9,858 bases of DNA from Candidatus Methanomethylophilaceae archaeon (lineage in GTDB: Archaea; Thermoplasmatota; Thermoplasmata; Methanomassiliicoccales; Methanomethylophilaceae): assembly GCA_017395275.1 (NCBI GenBank), contig JAFPVN010000026.1, positions 1 to 9,858 on the forward strand, given 5' to 3'. The notes under the pieces were generated by a model, which was not told where the DNA came from, did no database searches, and saw nothing but the letters and a program-made list of their open reading frames with translations. Of this stretch, positions 1-7,034 are shown in pieces. Each line of letters starts with the position of its first letter. The first letter of the stretch is position 1. A program made the translations under genes and the position numbers.

Positions 1-337
1 ATCCCTTCGATTTAGCCTCGTCTATGACGTCGGGGTCGCTGATGTAGCAGTGGACCTGCCCGCCGTAGTCGCCGAGCCTCATCTTGTTGATGCCGGCGGC
101 CGCCATCTTCGTATCGGTGACTATGTCCGCGCCGTTCCTGATGGCGTCGATGCCTATCTTCGCGGCGTTCTCGGAGAACGTCAGGTTGTCCGCGTAATCG
201 AAGTCCGCGGAGGTGTGGATGCACCTCTTGATTATGGAGAACTCCGGTTCGGGCCAGGTACGTCCGTTCAGTTCCTTCTCGATGGTCGCCATGCTCCTCT
301 GTTCGATCTCGCGTGGCGTCATTATCTCAAAAGCCAT
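1..337 (-). CDS. cbiC: Cobalt-precorrin-8 methylmutase (precorrin-8X isomerase), 5' part
   Basis: This gene encodes the N-terminal 112 residues of CbiC/CobH, the cytoplasmic enzyme that moves the C-11 methyl group of (cobalt-)precorrin-8 to C-12, giving hydrogenobyrinate or cobyrinate on the corrinoid pathway. The rest lies beyond the window's left edge. The family hallmark IHTSADFDYAD sits at residues 40-50; His41 matches the conserved catalytic histidine. A second conserved block, GADIVTDTKMAAAGI, spans residues 69-83. The ATG at 337 is well supported: a strong Shine-Dalgarno AAGGAGTG lies on the minus strand at 344-351, 6 nt before it. The gene diverges from the exporter operon. Corrinoids are essential in methanogens as methyl-transfer cofactors, so a housekeeping role is expected. 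No frame damage is visible. The family call is firm; cobalt-early versus cobalt-late chemistry cannot be told from this fragment, although archaea generally use the cobalt-early route. Confidence 0.93.
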   Translation of the reverse strand, partial: MAFEIMTPREIEQRSMATIEKELNGRTWPEPEFSIIKRCIHTSADFDYADNLTFSENAAKIGIDAIRNGADIVTDTKMAAAGINKMRLGDYGGQVHCYISDPDVIDEAKSKG

Positions 338-400
338 TTTTCTCACTCCTTATATCACTAAAGCGTTTGGCGGGATTCCTCCCAGGAATGTATGTACCTA

Positions 401-436
401 CGAGTATAAAAGTTGGGTATCCCTAATCGAATAACC
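401..436 (+). promoter_or_regulatory. Promoter of the ABC-2 exporter operon
   Basis: A clean archaeal TATA box, TATAAA, lies at 405-410 in the spacer between the divergent cbiC and exporter genes. Archaeal spacing puts the transcript start near 431-436, giving a leader of about 45 nt before the ATG at 480. The placement of the start site is inferred. Confidence 0.6.
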
Positions 437-479
437 TTATCTATTGCATGGATGTAACATCCATATCGGAAGTATGGAC

Positions 480-1388
480 ATGCAGGACGATTGCATCATC
501 GATGTGAGCGGATTGGTCAAGCGTTTCGGAGAGAAATCCGCCATAGACCATGTGGATATGAAGGTCAAGAGAGGGGAGATGTACGCCTTCCTCGGCCCCA
601 ACGGCGCGGGCAAGACCACCACCGTCCGCGTCCTCAGCACCCTCACCGGTTTCGACGAGGGTACCGTCATCATCGACGGCCACGACATCGTCAAGGAGCC
701 CCGCGAGGCCAAGGCCGCCATAGGCGTGATCCAGCAGCACATAAGCCTCGACAAGGATCTCACCGTCTGGGAGAACATGATGGCCCATGCCATGTACCAG
801 CAGATGCCGAAGGCCGAGAGGATCAAGAAGATCGACCAGCTCTCCGAATACATAGGTCTCGGCGATTACTACAATTTCAAAGTGGACAAGCTCTCGGGAG
901 GTTGGAAGAAGAGGGTCGCCATCGTCTGCGCACTCGTGCACAGCCCCAAGCTGCTGTTCCTGGACGAACCCACCGTGGGACTCGACATCCAGGCGAGGAG
1001 GGGACTGTGGGACCTTCTCAGGAAGCTCAACAACGACGGCATGACCATTTTCCTCACGACACACTACATCGAGGAGGCGGAATCCCTGTGCACCAGGGTG
1101 TCCTTCATCGAGAAGGGAAAGATCATCGCCGACGGTACCCCTGAGGATTTGGCTCATAAGATAGGGTACTTCACCGTGGAGTCCTTCGGTAAGGACCACA
1201 ACACACAGTACGCATACTTCCAGACTAAGGCGGAGGCGGACGAATACGCAAAGCAGTTCGACGACACCATGACCGTCACCGTCCGCAGGACCAACCTCGA
1301 GGACGCCTTCGTGGAGATGACCGGCAACAGGATCGGAGACAACGGATTCATGCTGCAGAAGGCTACAAACCCCAAGGAGGCGAGATGA
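480..1388 (+). CDS. ABC-2 type exporter, ATP-binding protein (DrrA/NodI-like)
   Basis: This is the cytoplasmic ATPase of an ABC-2 exporter, 302 aa from the chosen start. Walker A GPNGAGKTT is at residues 39-47, the Q-loop lies in GVIQQH, the ABC signature is LSGGW at 138-142, Walker B LLFLDEP is at 158-164 and the switch histidine is His195 in TTHY. The C-terminal extension ending in LEDAFVEMTG is typical of the DrrA/CcmA-like family, whose members export drugs, lipids or polysaccharides; the substrate here is unknown. ATG 480 is preferred because GGAAG (468-472) lies 7 nt before it. ATG 474 and TTG 444 are in-frame alternatives, and TTG 444 has no ribosome-binding site. The stop codon overlaps the permease start, so the two genes are surely cotranscribed and translationally coupled. 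Nothing is missing from the catalytic core. Confidence 0.93.
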   Translation: MQDDCIIDVSGLVKRFGEKSAIDHVDMKVKRGEMYAFLGPNGAGKTTTVRVLSTLTGFDEGTVIIDGHDIVKEPREAKAAIGVIQQHISLDKDLTVWENMMAHAMYQQMPKAERIKKIDQLSEYIGLGDYYNFKVDKLSGGWKKRVAIVCALVHSPKLLFLDEPTVGLDIQARRGLWDLLRKLNNDGMTIFLTTHYIEEAESLCTRVSFIEKGKIIADGTPEDLAHKIGYFTVESFGKDHNTQYAYFQTKAEADEYAKQFDDTMTVTVRRTNLEDAFVEMTGNRIGDNGFMLQKATNPKEAR

Positions 1389-2176
1389 TGTCGTTCTTCA
1401 GCGAGGTGTATGCGGTAGCGTGGTCGGATCTCCGCTTCATGAGGCACAACATCCTGCAGATCATGGTGTCGAGCCTCATGCTCCCGATACTGTACCTGCT
1501 GGCGTTCGGTTACGGACTGAAAGCAGGGGATGTGGACCTCTTCGGAGACGGAAGCGTCATGGTCCCGTACCTGACCTTCGTGATACCCGGTATCATCGCT
1601 CTGACATCGTTGTCATCGTCGTTCAACTCCACCGCCACAAGGATGAACGTCCAGAGGCTGTACTACAGGAGCTTCGACGAGATGATGATGTGCCCTCTGA
1701 GCAACACCGCGATCATCATCGGGAAGACCATACTGGGTATGGTGAGGGCGCTGATCAGCGTCACCCTGATGTTCTGCATCGGCTGCGCCCTGGAGCCGGA
1801 TTTCCTCACGTGGATGAATCCCGGACTGTTCGTACTGTCTGTGGCGCTCTGCTGCTTCCTCTTCGGGCTTCTGGGTGAGACCGCCGCGCTGATGGTGAGG
1901 TCGCACTCCGGGATGTCGCTGTTCACCAGCCTTGTGATCACACCGATGACTTTCCTGTGCGGTACGTTCTTCTCGGTACAGGCACTGCCCGCCGCGTTCC
2001 AGTGGATCCTCTACGTGTTCCCGCTGACCGAGGCGAGCCTGTGCATCAGGGGATCGGCGCTGATGGGCGTGAGTGATGCTTACGCCTTCCCGTTCTGGGC
2101 GCTGGGCGTCATCGTGGCGTACATAGTGGTGCTGTTCTCGATAGACATGTACCTCATCAAGAACAGGAAGGTCTGA
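1388..2176 (+). CDS. ABC-2 type exporter, permease (DrrB/NodJ-like)
   Basis: This is the membrane subunit of the exporter, 262 aa, with about six hydrophobic segments: after the leading FMRHNILQIM, then around ILYLLAFGYG, YLTFVIPGIIAL, the LISVTLMFCIG stretch, FVLSVALCCFLFGLLG, and the C-terminal pair ending ALGVIVAYIVVLFSI. The family signature of ABC2_membrane proteins, FLCGTFFSVQALPAAFQ followed by FPLTEA, lies near residues 185-220. Two adjacent ATGs are possible. A strong AAGGAGG (1374-1380) lies 7 nt before 1388 but only 4 nt before 1385, so 1388 is preferred. It forms a TGATG overlap with the ATPase stop, and a start at 1385 would form ATGA. Either way the pair is translationally coupled. 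The transported substrate cannot be inferred from the neighbours. The length is normal for the family. Confidence 0.9.
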   Translation: MSFFSEVYAVAWSDLRFMRHNILQIMVSSLMLPILYLLAFGYGLKAGDVDLFGDGSVMVPYLTFVIPGIIALTSLSSSFNSTATRMNVQRLYYRSFDEMMMCPLSNTAIIIGKTILGMVRALISVTLMFCIGCALEPDFLTWMNPGLFVLSVALCCFLFGLLGETAALMVRSHSGMSLFTSLVITPMTFLCGTFFSVQALPAAFQWILYVFPLTEASLCIRGSALMGVSDAYAFPFWALGVIVAYIVVLFSIDMYLIKNRKV

Positions 2177-2327
2177 GCGCCTCCTGTTCCCTTATTTGTC
2201 TATCAGGCAGACTGGTTCGTCAATGAATTGTGCGTTTCGTCCGTTGGTGGTCGCCGATAGTCTGAAATGACGGTTATCCGGATTTTGTTTATGCTTGATG
2301 GTGCACTGATGCATTTGAATTGATTGA

Positions 2328-2353
2328 TTTTCTATTTTTTTCTAGGGTTTTTT
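2328..2353 (+). terminator. T-tract terminator of the exporter operon
   Basis: The spacer 2177-2428 holds a T-rich stretch with runs of seven T (2335-2341) and six T (2348-2353) and no G+C-rich hairpin. Archaeal RNA polymerase terminates on such tracts. Tiny ORFs elsewhere in the spacer lack ribosome-binding sites. Confidence 0.6.
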
Positions 2354-2425
2354 CTACAACCCCGAGTATTCTGCCCACTAGTAATAAATAGTCGTTGTAG
2401 ATAGGACGTATCATCCAATTGGTGA
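2353..2425 (+). promoter_or_regulatory. Promoter and inverted repeat of the importer operon
   Basis: A TATA-like element TAATAAATA lies at 2382-2390, which would place the transcript start near 2410-2415. It sits between perfect 8-bp inverted arms, TCTACAAC (2353-2360) and GTTGTAGA (2394-2401). The arms bracket the TATA/BRE region, as an operator for a dimeric repressor could. GGTGA at 2421-2425 is the likely ribosome-binding site, 3 nt before the ATG. The promoter is reasonably supported; the operator role is inference. Confidence 0.5.
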
Positions 2426-2428
2426 ACG

Positions 2429-3268
2429 ATGAATCTAAAGATTAACGATCCCTACTTCTCGTATTCGAGTGTGCCCGTCCTGAAGGACATATGCGCGGAT
2501 ATCGGCGGAAACAAGCTGATATCCATCCTCGGACCCAACGGGGTCGGGAAATCGACGCTGATACACTGCATTAACAAGATCCTCGAACCCACCCGCGGGT
2601 CCGTTCTTCTTGACGGCAAGGATGTAAGCGAGATTAAGGTCAAGGAATTGGCTAAAGAGATAGGGTATGTGCCCTATTCCGCCAACGATTCGTTCCCGCT
2701 ATCTGTCATCGATACGGTCCTCATCGGCAGGCATCCGCATAGCAAGTGGGGGTCGTTGGATAACGACCTGAGCATCGTCTACGATACGCTCAGAATGCTG
2801 GGCATTTCGCATCTTGCTATGAGGTCGTTCAATGAACTCTCCGCAGGACAGCACCAGAAGGTCATGCTGGCCCGCGGATTGGTGCAAGAGCCGAGGATAC
2901 TTCTTCTGGATGAGCCCACCTCCAACCTCGATGTTCGTCATCAGCTTGACGTCACCAAGATGCTGAAGCGCCTCTCCAGAGAGAGGGAGATGCTGGTGAT
3001 CATGATTAGCCACGATATCAACATCGCCGCGAAGTATTCCGACCAGATCATACTCATGAACGAAGGCACGATCTACGATGTGGGGGCCCCGGATAAGGTC
3101 ATCACAGAGGATAATCTGCGCACGGTCTACGGGGTTATTGCGGAGATAACGTCCGATGACGGTGCTCCGCATGTCATCCTCAAGGACACTGTGCCCTTCG
3201 AAGACAGTCCCGATTCGATTGAATCGGTAGAAAGTAAGCCGACCGAGGGTGATTCCGTCTCCGTTTGA
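2429..3268 (+). CDS. ABC importer ATP-binding protein (FecE/BtuD-like)
   Basis: This is the nucleotide-binding subunit of a class II (FecCD/BtuCD-type) importer for iron chelates, haem or corrinoids, 279 aa and cytoplasmic. Walker A GPNGVGKST is at residues 35-43, the signature is LSAGQ at 137-141, Walker B ILLLDEP is at 157-163, the D-loop SNLD is at 165-168 and the switch histidine His205 is in MISHD. The Q-loop position normally occupied by Gln in VPQ is Tyr83 (VPYSAND). The block TVLIGRHPHSKWG after it is typical of the family. The last 25 residues form an acidic, Ser-rich tail (EDSPDSIESVES) with no known role. The gene opens a four-gene cluster; the next gene starts 82 nt downstream. 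It is preceded by its own promoter. The substrate is not determined by the sequence. Confidence 0.93.
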   Translation: MNLKINDPYFSYSSVPVLKDICADIGGNKLISILGPNGVGKSTLIHCINKILEPTRGSVLLDGKDVSEIKVKELAKEIGYVPYSANDSFPLSVIDTVLIGRHPHSKWGSLDNDLSIVYDTLRMLGISHLAMRSFNELSAGQHQKVMLARGLVQEPRILLLDEPTSNLDVRHQLDVTKMLKRLSREREMLVIMISHDINIAAKYSDQIILMNEGTIYDVGAPDKVITEDNLRTVYGVIAEITSDDGAPHVILKDTVPFEDSPDSIESVESKPTEGDSVSV

Positions 3269-3315
3269 AGTGGTGTGTATCATGAATGCGTATCTGACAA
3301 TCGACCCAAGTTGGA

Positions 3316-3335
3316 TGTTTAAACCAATTTAAACA
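3316..3335. promoter_or_regulatory. AT-rich perfect palindrome before the binding-protein gene
   Basis: TGTTTAAA-CCAA-TTTAAACA is a perfect 8-bp inverted repeat with a 4-nt spacer, in the 81-nt gap between ATPase and binding protein, 14 nt before the latter's ATG. It could be an operator for a metal-responsive repressor, an internal promoter (TTTAAA is TATA-like), or an A/U hairpin in the mRNA. The structure is seen; the role is inferred. Confidence 0.5.
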
Positions 3336-3349
3336 CAAAGGTGTAAGAA

Positions 3350-4729
3350 ATGAAGGCAACAGCAATCATTGCAATAGCAGTCGTAGTCGTCGTTGTCGGT
3401 GCTGGTGTAGGTGCAGCAATCTACATGAACAACAACAATAAGGACTCTACGGACTACTCAAACGTCAACTCCAAGCTCATGGTCCGCGGAAACGCGAACG
3501 GTGACTTCACCGTTGACGGTGACGATCTCAGTATCGTCGATAAGGTTATCGCGGGAGATCTCAAAAAAGAGGATTACCCACTTGCCGATGCGAACAATGA
3601 CGGTGACGTCAACGACGCTGACAAGGAGCAGATTCAGAACATGATTGACCACAAGGAGGGCATGACAATCTACGTCATCAGCCTCAACTCAGAAGGGAAT
3701 GAGACCACTGTCTCCGTCAAATATCCACTCAGGAACGTCGTCGTCTATGCGACCAACATGGAGATGCCCTGTGTTTACTGCAACGGTGGAAAGTACATCG
3801 CAGGATACTTCACAAAGTCGTATGCCACTGCCGAGAAATCGTTCAATGCTGAAGCAGTCGACCTCGAGGGACAGCAGAGGACCATCAACGATGCCGCATG
3901 GACTAACTTCACCAACCTCGATGCCAGCCTTGTGGCAAAGGGAACCCCTATCGGAGCGCTCCTTGTCGATTACAGCGGAATCGCCCAGATCACCGAGTCA
4001 CGCATGAGCGACCTTAACGAGTCCGGAATCCCCATGATATCCTACACATCCGCCGATGCGACGGACGAGCTCACAACCGTTCTCACCCTCGGTTACCTCT
4101 TCGGAGGCGACTGCGAGAAGATGGGACTCGACTATGCCAAGATCGGATGGGACGTCAAAGACAAGATTAAGGAGAAGACCGATGCTCTCGAGAAGAAGAA
4201 ATCCTACATCTGCGGAACGATGTTCATCTACATCTGCGGAAAGACCTCTTCGTTCAACACCAGCGCGACCACCGCCGGCGGTGTGGCATATGCGACCCTC
4301 AATGCGGGATTCGACAGCAAGTACACCAAGAACTCCACCAAGATGGCAAGCACCGAGGCACTGTCCAACTATACCGATGCCGACGTCTTCATCAACAACC
4401 GTTCCATGGATTGGGGACTTGATGCCGATGCCAAGAAGGATCTGATTATCGAGACCTGGGATCACAGCAACAGCGGAACCTCGTCCAGAGTGTACTTCAA
4501 CGGCTGGGAGGACAAGCTGTTCTACATCAACAACCTCTTGCCCGGAGGAGTAAAGCTTGCATACATGGCGCATGCGATGTACGGCGACCTCTTCGACAGG
4601 GAATGGGCTGACGGCATCCTCAAGCAGTACATCGATCTCGGAACGCTCCCTCTCGAGGGACAGACTCTCGATTCGATCCTGGCATTCATCCAGTTCAGCG
4701 ACTACAAGGCCGCTGCCGGAATCGCCTGA
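3350..4729 (+). CDS. Membrane-anchored solute-binding protein with N-terminal dockerin-like module
   Basis: The 459-aa product is the extracellular receptor of the importer. Residues 4-26 form one very hydrophobic segment (Ala/Val/Ile/Gly), followed by Asn-rich NNNNKDS; there is no lipobox cysteine, so an uncleaved signal-anchor is likely. Residues 46-104 hold two EF-hand-like loops in dockerin arrangement. Loop 1 has Asn48, Asn50, Asp52, Thr54, Asp56 and Asp59; loop 2 has Asp80, Asn82, Asp84, Asp86, Asn88 and Asp91. Both fit calcium-loop positions 1-3-5-7-9-12. The rest (about 105-459) reads as a FepB/BtuF-type periplasmic-binding fold, starting VSVKYPLRNVVVY, with a CVYC pair at 141-144. 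The identification of the fold rests on context and pattern, not on a long motif. The start is fixed by AGGTG at 3339-3343, 6 nt before the ATG. Permease genes follow directly. A binding protein is usually about 300-350 aa; the excess here is the dockerin-like insert and anchor. Confidence 0.85.
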   Translation: MKATAIIAIAVVVVVVGAGVGAAIYMNNNNKDSTDYSNVNSKLMVRGNANGDFTVDGDDLSIVDKVIAGDLKKEDYPLADANNDGDVNDADKEQIQNMIDHKEGMTIYVISLNSEGNETTVSVKYPLRNVVVYATNMEMPCVYCNGGKYIAGYFTKSYATAEKSFNAEAVDLEGQQRTINDAAWTNFTNLDASLVAKGTPIGALLVDYSGIAQITESRMSDLNESGIPMISYTSADATDELTTVLTLGYLFGGDCEKMGLDYAKIGWDVKDKIKEKTDALEKKKSYICGTMFIYICGKTSSFNTSATTAGGVAYATLNAGFDSKYTKNSTKMASTEALSNYTDADVFINNRSMDWGLDADAKKDLIIETWDHSNSGTSSRVYFNGWEDKLFYINNLLPGGVKLAYMAHAMYGDLFDREWADGILKQYIDLGTLPLEGQTLDSILAFIQFSDYKAAAGIA

Positions 4730-4738
4730 AACGATTTC

Positions 4739-4758
4739 TGAAGGGGGCAACCCCTTCA
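4739..4758 (+). promoter_or_regulatory. Intercistronic stem-loop with GCAA tetraloop
   Basis: Just after the binding-protein stop, TGAAGGGG (4739-4746) pairs perfectly with CCCCTTCA (4751-4758) around GCAA, a GNRA tetraloop. No T-tract follows, so it is probably not a full terminator. Its place between receptor and permease genes suits an mRNA-stabilising or attenuating element that raises receptor over channel levels. Confidence 0.6.
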
Positions 4759-4772
4759 TCCCAATTGATACC

Positions 4773-5855
4773 ATGGAACAGACGGACGATAAGGCAGGCA
4801 TTATCCGGGAATATCATCATCAGATATTCAGGAAGGTTATTGTTTTCATCGCATCCGTCCTTGGTATCATCTTCTTTGTAGGTCTGTTCTCGATTGATTC
4901 CTATCCCGGCATCGACCTGAGAGAGACGTACGAGATCATCTGGAACCATATCATCGGCAACAGCTACGAACCGCGCAGCCTTTACTGGTGGGCAGACCGT
5001 CACATCTGGGGTACGGCCATGCCGCACATCATCGTGGCCATACTGGCTGGTGTGTCGCTCGCCGTCTGCGGAACACTCATGCAGTCGCTCATGGGAAACC
5101 CTCTGGCGGACCCGTACAGCACAGGTATATCCTCCGGAGCATGCTTCGGAGCGGTATCGGCGATCGTCATGGGAGCCGTCGTATTCGGATTCTCCAATCA
5201 GTATGGGATCGTCGTGAATGCATTCATCGGAGCGATGATTCCTGCCCTGCTCATAATCTACCTCTCATCCCGGATAAGGATGACCCCGGCGACCCTGATC
5301 CTGCTGGGTACCGCCATATCATACTTCTTCAATTCGCTCATCACGTACATGATGGTAACCACAGATGCCGATACCCTCAAGAGCGCATACATGTGGCAGA
5401 TCGGGAGTCTCGACGGCATGTCCTGGGAATCCATCCCGATAATGCTGGTCGTGACCATCCTCGGATCCGTATTCGTCGTGTTCGCGGCCAATAAGCTCAA
5501 CGTAATGTCCTTGGGCGAGAACAGCGCAAAGAGCCTCGGCATCGATGTCCAGCAGTTCCGTACGATCTGTCTCGCAGTGATGGCGATAATGACCTCAGTG
5601 ATCGTCGCATTCACGGGAATCATCGGTTTCGTAGGTTTGGTTTCACCCCATATCGTCCGTTTGCTGGTAGGTTCCGATAACAAGTTCGTCCTGCCCATAT
5701 CGATGGCATTCGGAGCACTGCTCCTGCTGGTCGCTGACTATCTTGCGTTCCAGCTTTCCAACATACCTGTAGGGGTCGTAATGAGCGTCATTGGAAGCCC
5801 GATATTCCTCATACTAATCATCTACCATACGAAGAGCAAGGGGGCGGTCTACTGA
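4773..5855 (+). CDS. FecCD-family ABC importer permease, first subunit
   Basis: This is an integral membrane subunit of the importer, 360 aa, with about ten hydrophobic segments as is usual for FecCD/BtuC permeases. The N-terminal 20 residues are polar, then the first membrane segment spans roughly 21-40. The family block GNPLADPYSTGISSGA is at residues 108-123, and the ATPase-coupling region is visible as FTGIIGFVGLVSPHIVRLL in the C-terminal half, followed by ADYLAF. The usual RLPR before the second helix is replaced by TAMPH (81-85). ATG 4773 is chosen because the preceding in-frame sequence is the out-of-frame 3' end of the binding-protein gene and homology begins after this ATG. No strong Shine-Dalgarno is seen, and the stem-loop at 4739-4758 lies just upstream. 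The stop overlaps the reading frame of the next permease. Confidence 0.92.
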   Translation: MEQTDDKAGIIREYHHQIFRKVIVFIASVLGIIFFVGLFSIDSYPGIDLRETYEIIWNHIIGNSYEPRSLYWWADRHIWGTAMPHIIVAILAGVSLAVCGTLMQSLMGNPLADPYSTGISSGACFGAVSAIVMGAVVFGFSNQYGIVVNAFIGAMIPALLIIYLSSRIRMTPATLILLGTAISYFFNSLITYMMVTTDADTLKSAYMWQIGSLDGMSWESIPIMLVVTILGSVFVVFAANKLNVMSLGENSAKSLGIDVQQFRTICLAVMAIMTSVIVAFTGIIGFVGLVSPHIVRLLVGSDNKFVLPISMAFGALLLLVADYLAFQLSNIPVGVVMSVIGSPIFLILIIYHTKSKGAVY

Positions 5856-5920
5856 GACCCCTGTCCGATGAAGAGCTTAGCAGGCAGTACAGGGCCAGCA
5901 ACCGGAAGAAACTGGCCTTC

Positions 5921-6919
5921 ATGCTCGTCAGTTTCGTTCTGATAGTCATCTCGTTCTTCATCACCCTGGGCTTCGGAGTCTACCGCATCTCGATCATAGA
6001 TGCGGACATCGCATTCATAGACCATCTTCTGGGTAAGGAACTCGATCCGAACGTGGAGGAATACGTTTGGAACACTAGGGTCCCCCGTGCAATCGGTGCG
6101 ATATTGGTCGGAGCGGGCCTCTCTGTGGCGGGAGTGGTCATGCAGAACGACTTCAAGAACCCGCTTGCGGAACCATACACGATGGGGATATCGTCCGGTG
6201 CTTTCCTCGGTGCCACACTATCGATCATACTCGGGGTATCGATCATACCGTTCGTCTCGAGTGACTACATGACGGTAGCGAACGCTTACCTGTTCTCCTT
6301 GATACCGGTCGCCGTTCTTGTCTTGATATCCAGATTCAGGAAGCTCACCCCTGCTTCGATGATACTCATCGGTATCGCCGTCATGTTCCTGTTCAGTTCC
6401 ATCAGTCAGATCCTTATGGTTACCGCACCTTCGGAGAATCTTGCCGATGCATATGCCTGGAGGGTCGGATCCCTTGACAGGCTGAGATGGGAGAAACTCC
6501 CCATCGTTGCCGTATCTACCGTCATCTTCACGGCCCTGATCTGTCTGTTCATTAAGAAGCTCAATGTGATGTACATAGGCGACAGGAGCGTCAAGACCGT
6601 GGGCGAGAATCCCCCTCAGATACGGATCACGACCCTCGTCCTAGCGTCTTTGCTCACGGCAGGTATCGTGTCGTTCACCGGTACCATCGGCTTCATAGGA
6701 CTGGTCGGTCCGCACATCGCACGCATCTTCGTGGGATCCAACAACCGTTATCTCATACCCGCATCAGCCTTCTTCGGGGCCGCATTCATCCTCATTGCCG
6801 ACAGCATAGCCAAGATATCCGGTGTCAATGGTCTGCCGGTCGGTGTCATCAGCTCCATGATTGGCGGACCTCTCTTCATTTGGATCCTGATAAAACAAAG
6901 GAAGAGTGCTTGGACCTGA
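5921..6919 (+). CDS. FecCD-family ABC importer permease, second subunit (true start probably upstream)
   Basis: This is the second channel subunit, 332 aa from the first ATG. The family block NPLAEPYTMGISSGA, the TRVPR motif before the second helix and FTGTIGFIGLVGPHIARIF are all present. It differs clearly from the first permease, so the channel is likely a heterodimer, as in FecC/FecD. From ATG 5921 the protein begins inside the first membrane helix and lacks a cytoplasmic N-terminus, and no good ribosome-binding site precedes it. The frame is open upstream and codes a sensible N-terminus (SDEELSRQYRASNRKKLAF) with high G+C at third positions, but has no ATG, GTG or TTG. A CUG at 5852 overlaps the previous TGA as CTGA and would give 355 aa, close to the 360 aa of its partner. 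The ATG is given as the conventional start. Confidence 0.9.
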   Translation: MLVSFVLIVISFFITLGFGVYRISIIDADIAFIDHLLGKELDPNVEEYVWNTRVPRAIGAILVGAGLSVAGVVMQNDFKNPLAEPYTMGISSGAFLGATLSIILGVSIIPFVSSDYMTVANAYLFSLIPVAVLVLISRFRKLTPASMILIGIAVMFLFSSISQILMVTAPSENLADAYAWRVGSLDRLRWEKLPIVAVSTVIFTALICLFIKKLNVMYIGDRSVKTVGENPPQIRITTLVLASLLTAGIVSFTGTIGFIGLVGPHIARIFVGSNNRYLIPASAFFGAAFILIADSIAKISGVNGLPVGVISSMIGGPLFIWILIKQRKSAWT

Positions 6920-7034
6920 TTCTGTCCCATTCTTTCCATTTTCCTCCGGACCCATCAAATCATGGCGAGAGTGCAGGCCGGAAGATACCGTTTCCGTCCT
7001 AGTATCGGGATGAACAGGTAATCCTTATTGTCTC
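6920..7034. other. Spacer between importer operon and insertion sequence
   Basis: No gene is seen. The first 30 nt are pyrimidine-rich (TTCTTTCC, ATTTTCC near 6930-6943) and may serve as a weak archaeal terminator for the importer operon. A 5-bp inverted repeat (CGGAA / TTCCG) lies near 6980-7000. No target duplication of the adjacent IS is recognisable. Confidence 0.35.

Noticed and set aside
891..905. LSGGW instead of LSGGQ in the exporter ATPase signature
   Set aside because: Variation at the last position is common in ABC-2 ATPases, so it is not a sign of lost function.
441..1199. Long minus-strand open frame opposite the exporter ATPase
   Set aside because: It is a shadow of a gene with intact ABC motifs; the product has no recognisable domain and there is no ribosome-binding site.
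2223..2325. Two tiny ORFs (15 and 10 codons) in the spacer before the importer operon
   Set aside because: They lack ribosome-binding sites and coding signal, and the region reads as terminator and promoter.
3998..4801. 267-codon minus-strand open frame opposite the binding protein
   Set aside because: It is a mirror of G+C-rich codon positions in the real gene, with no motif and no promoter.
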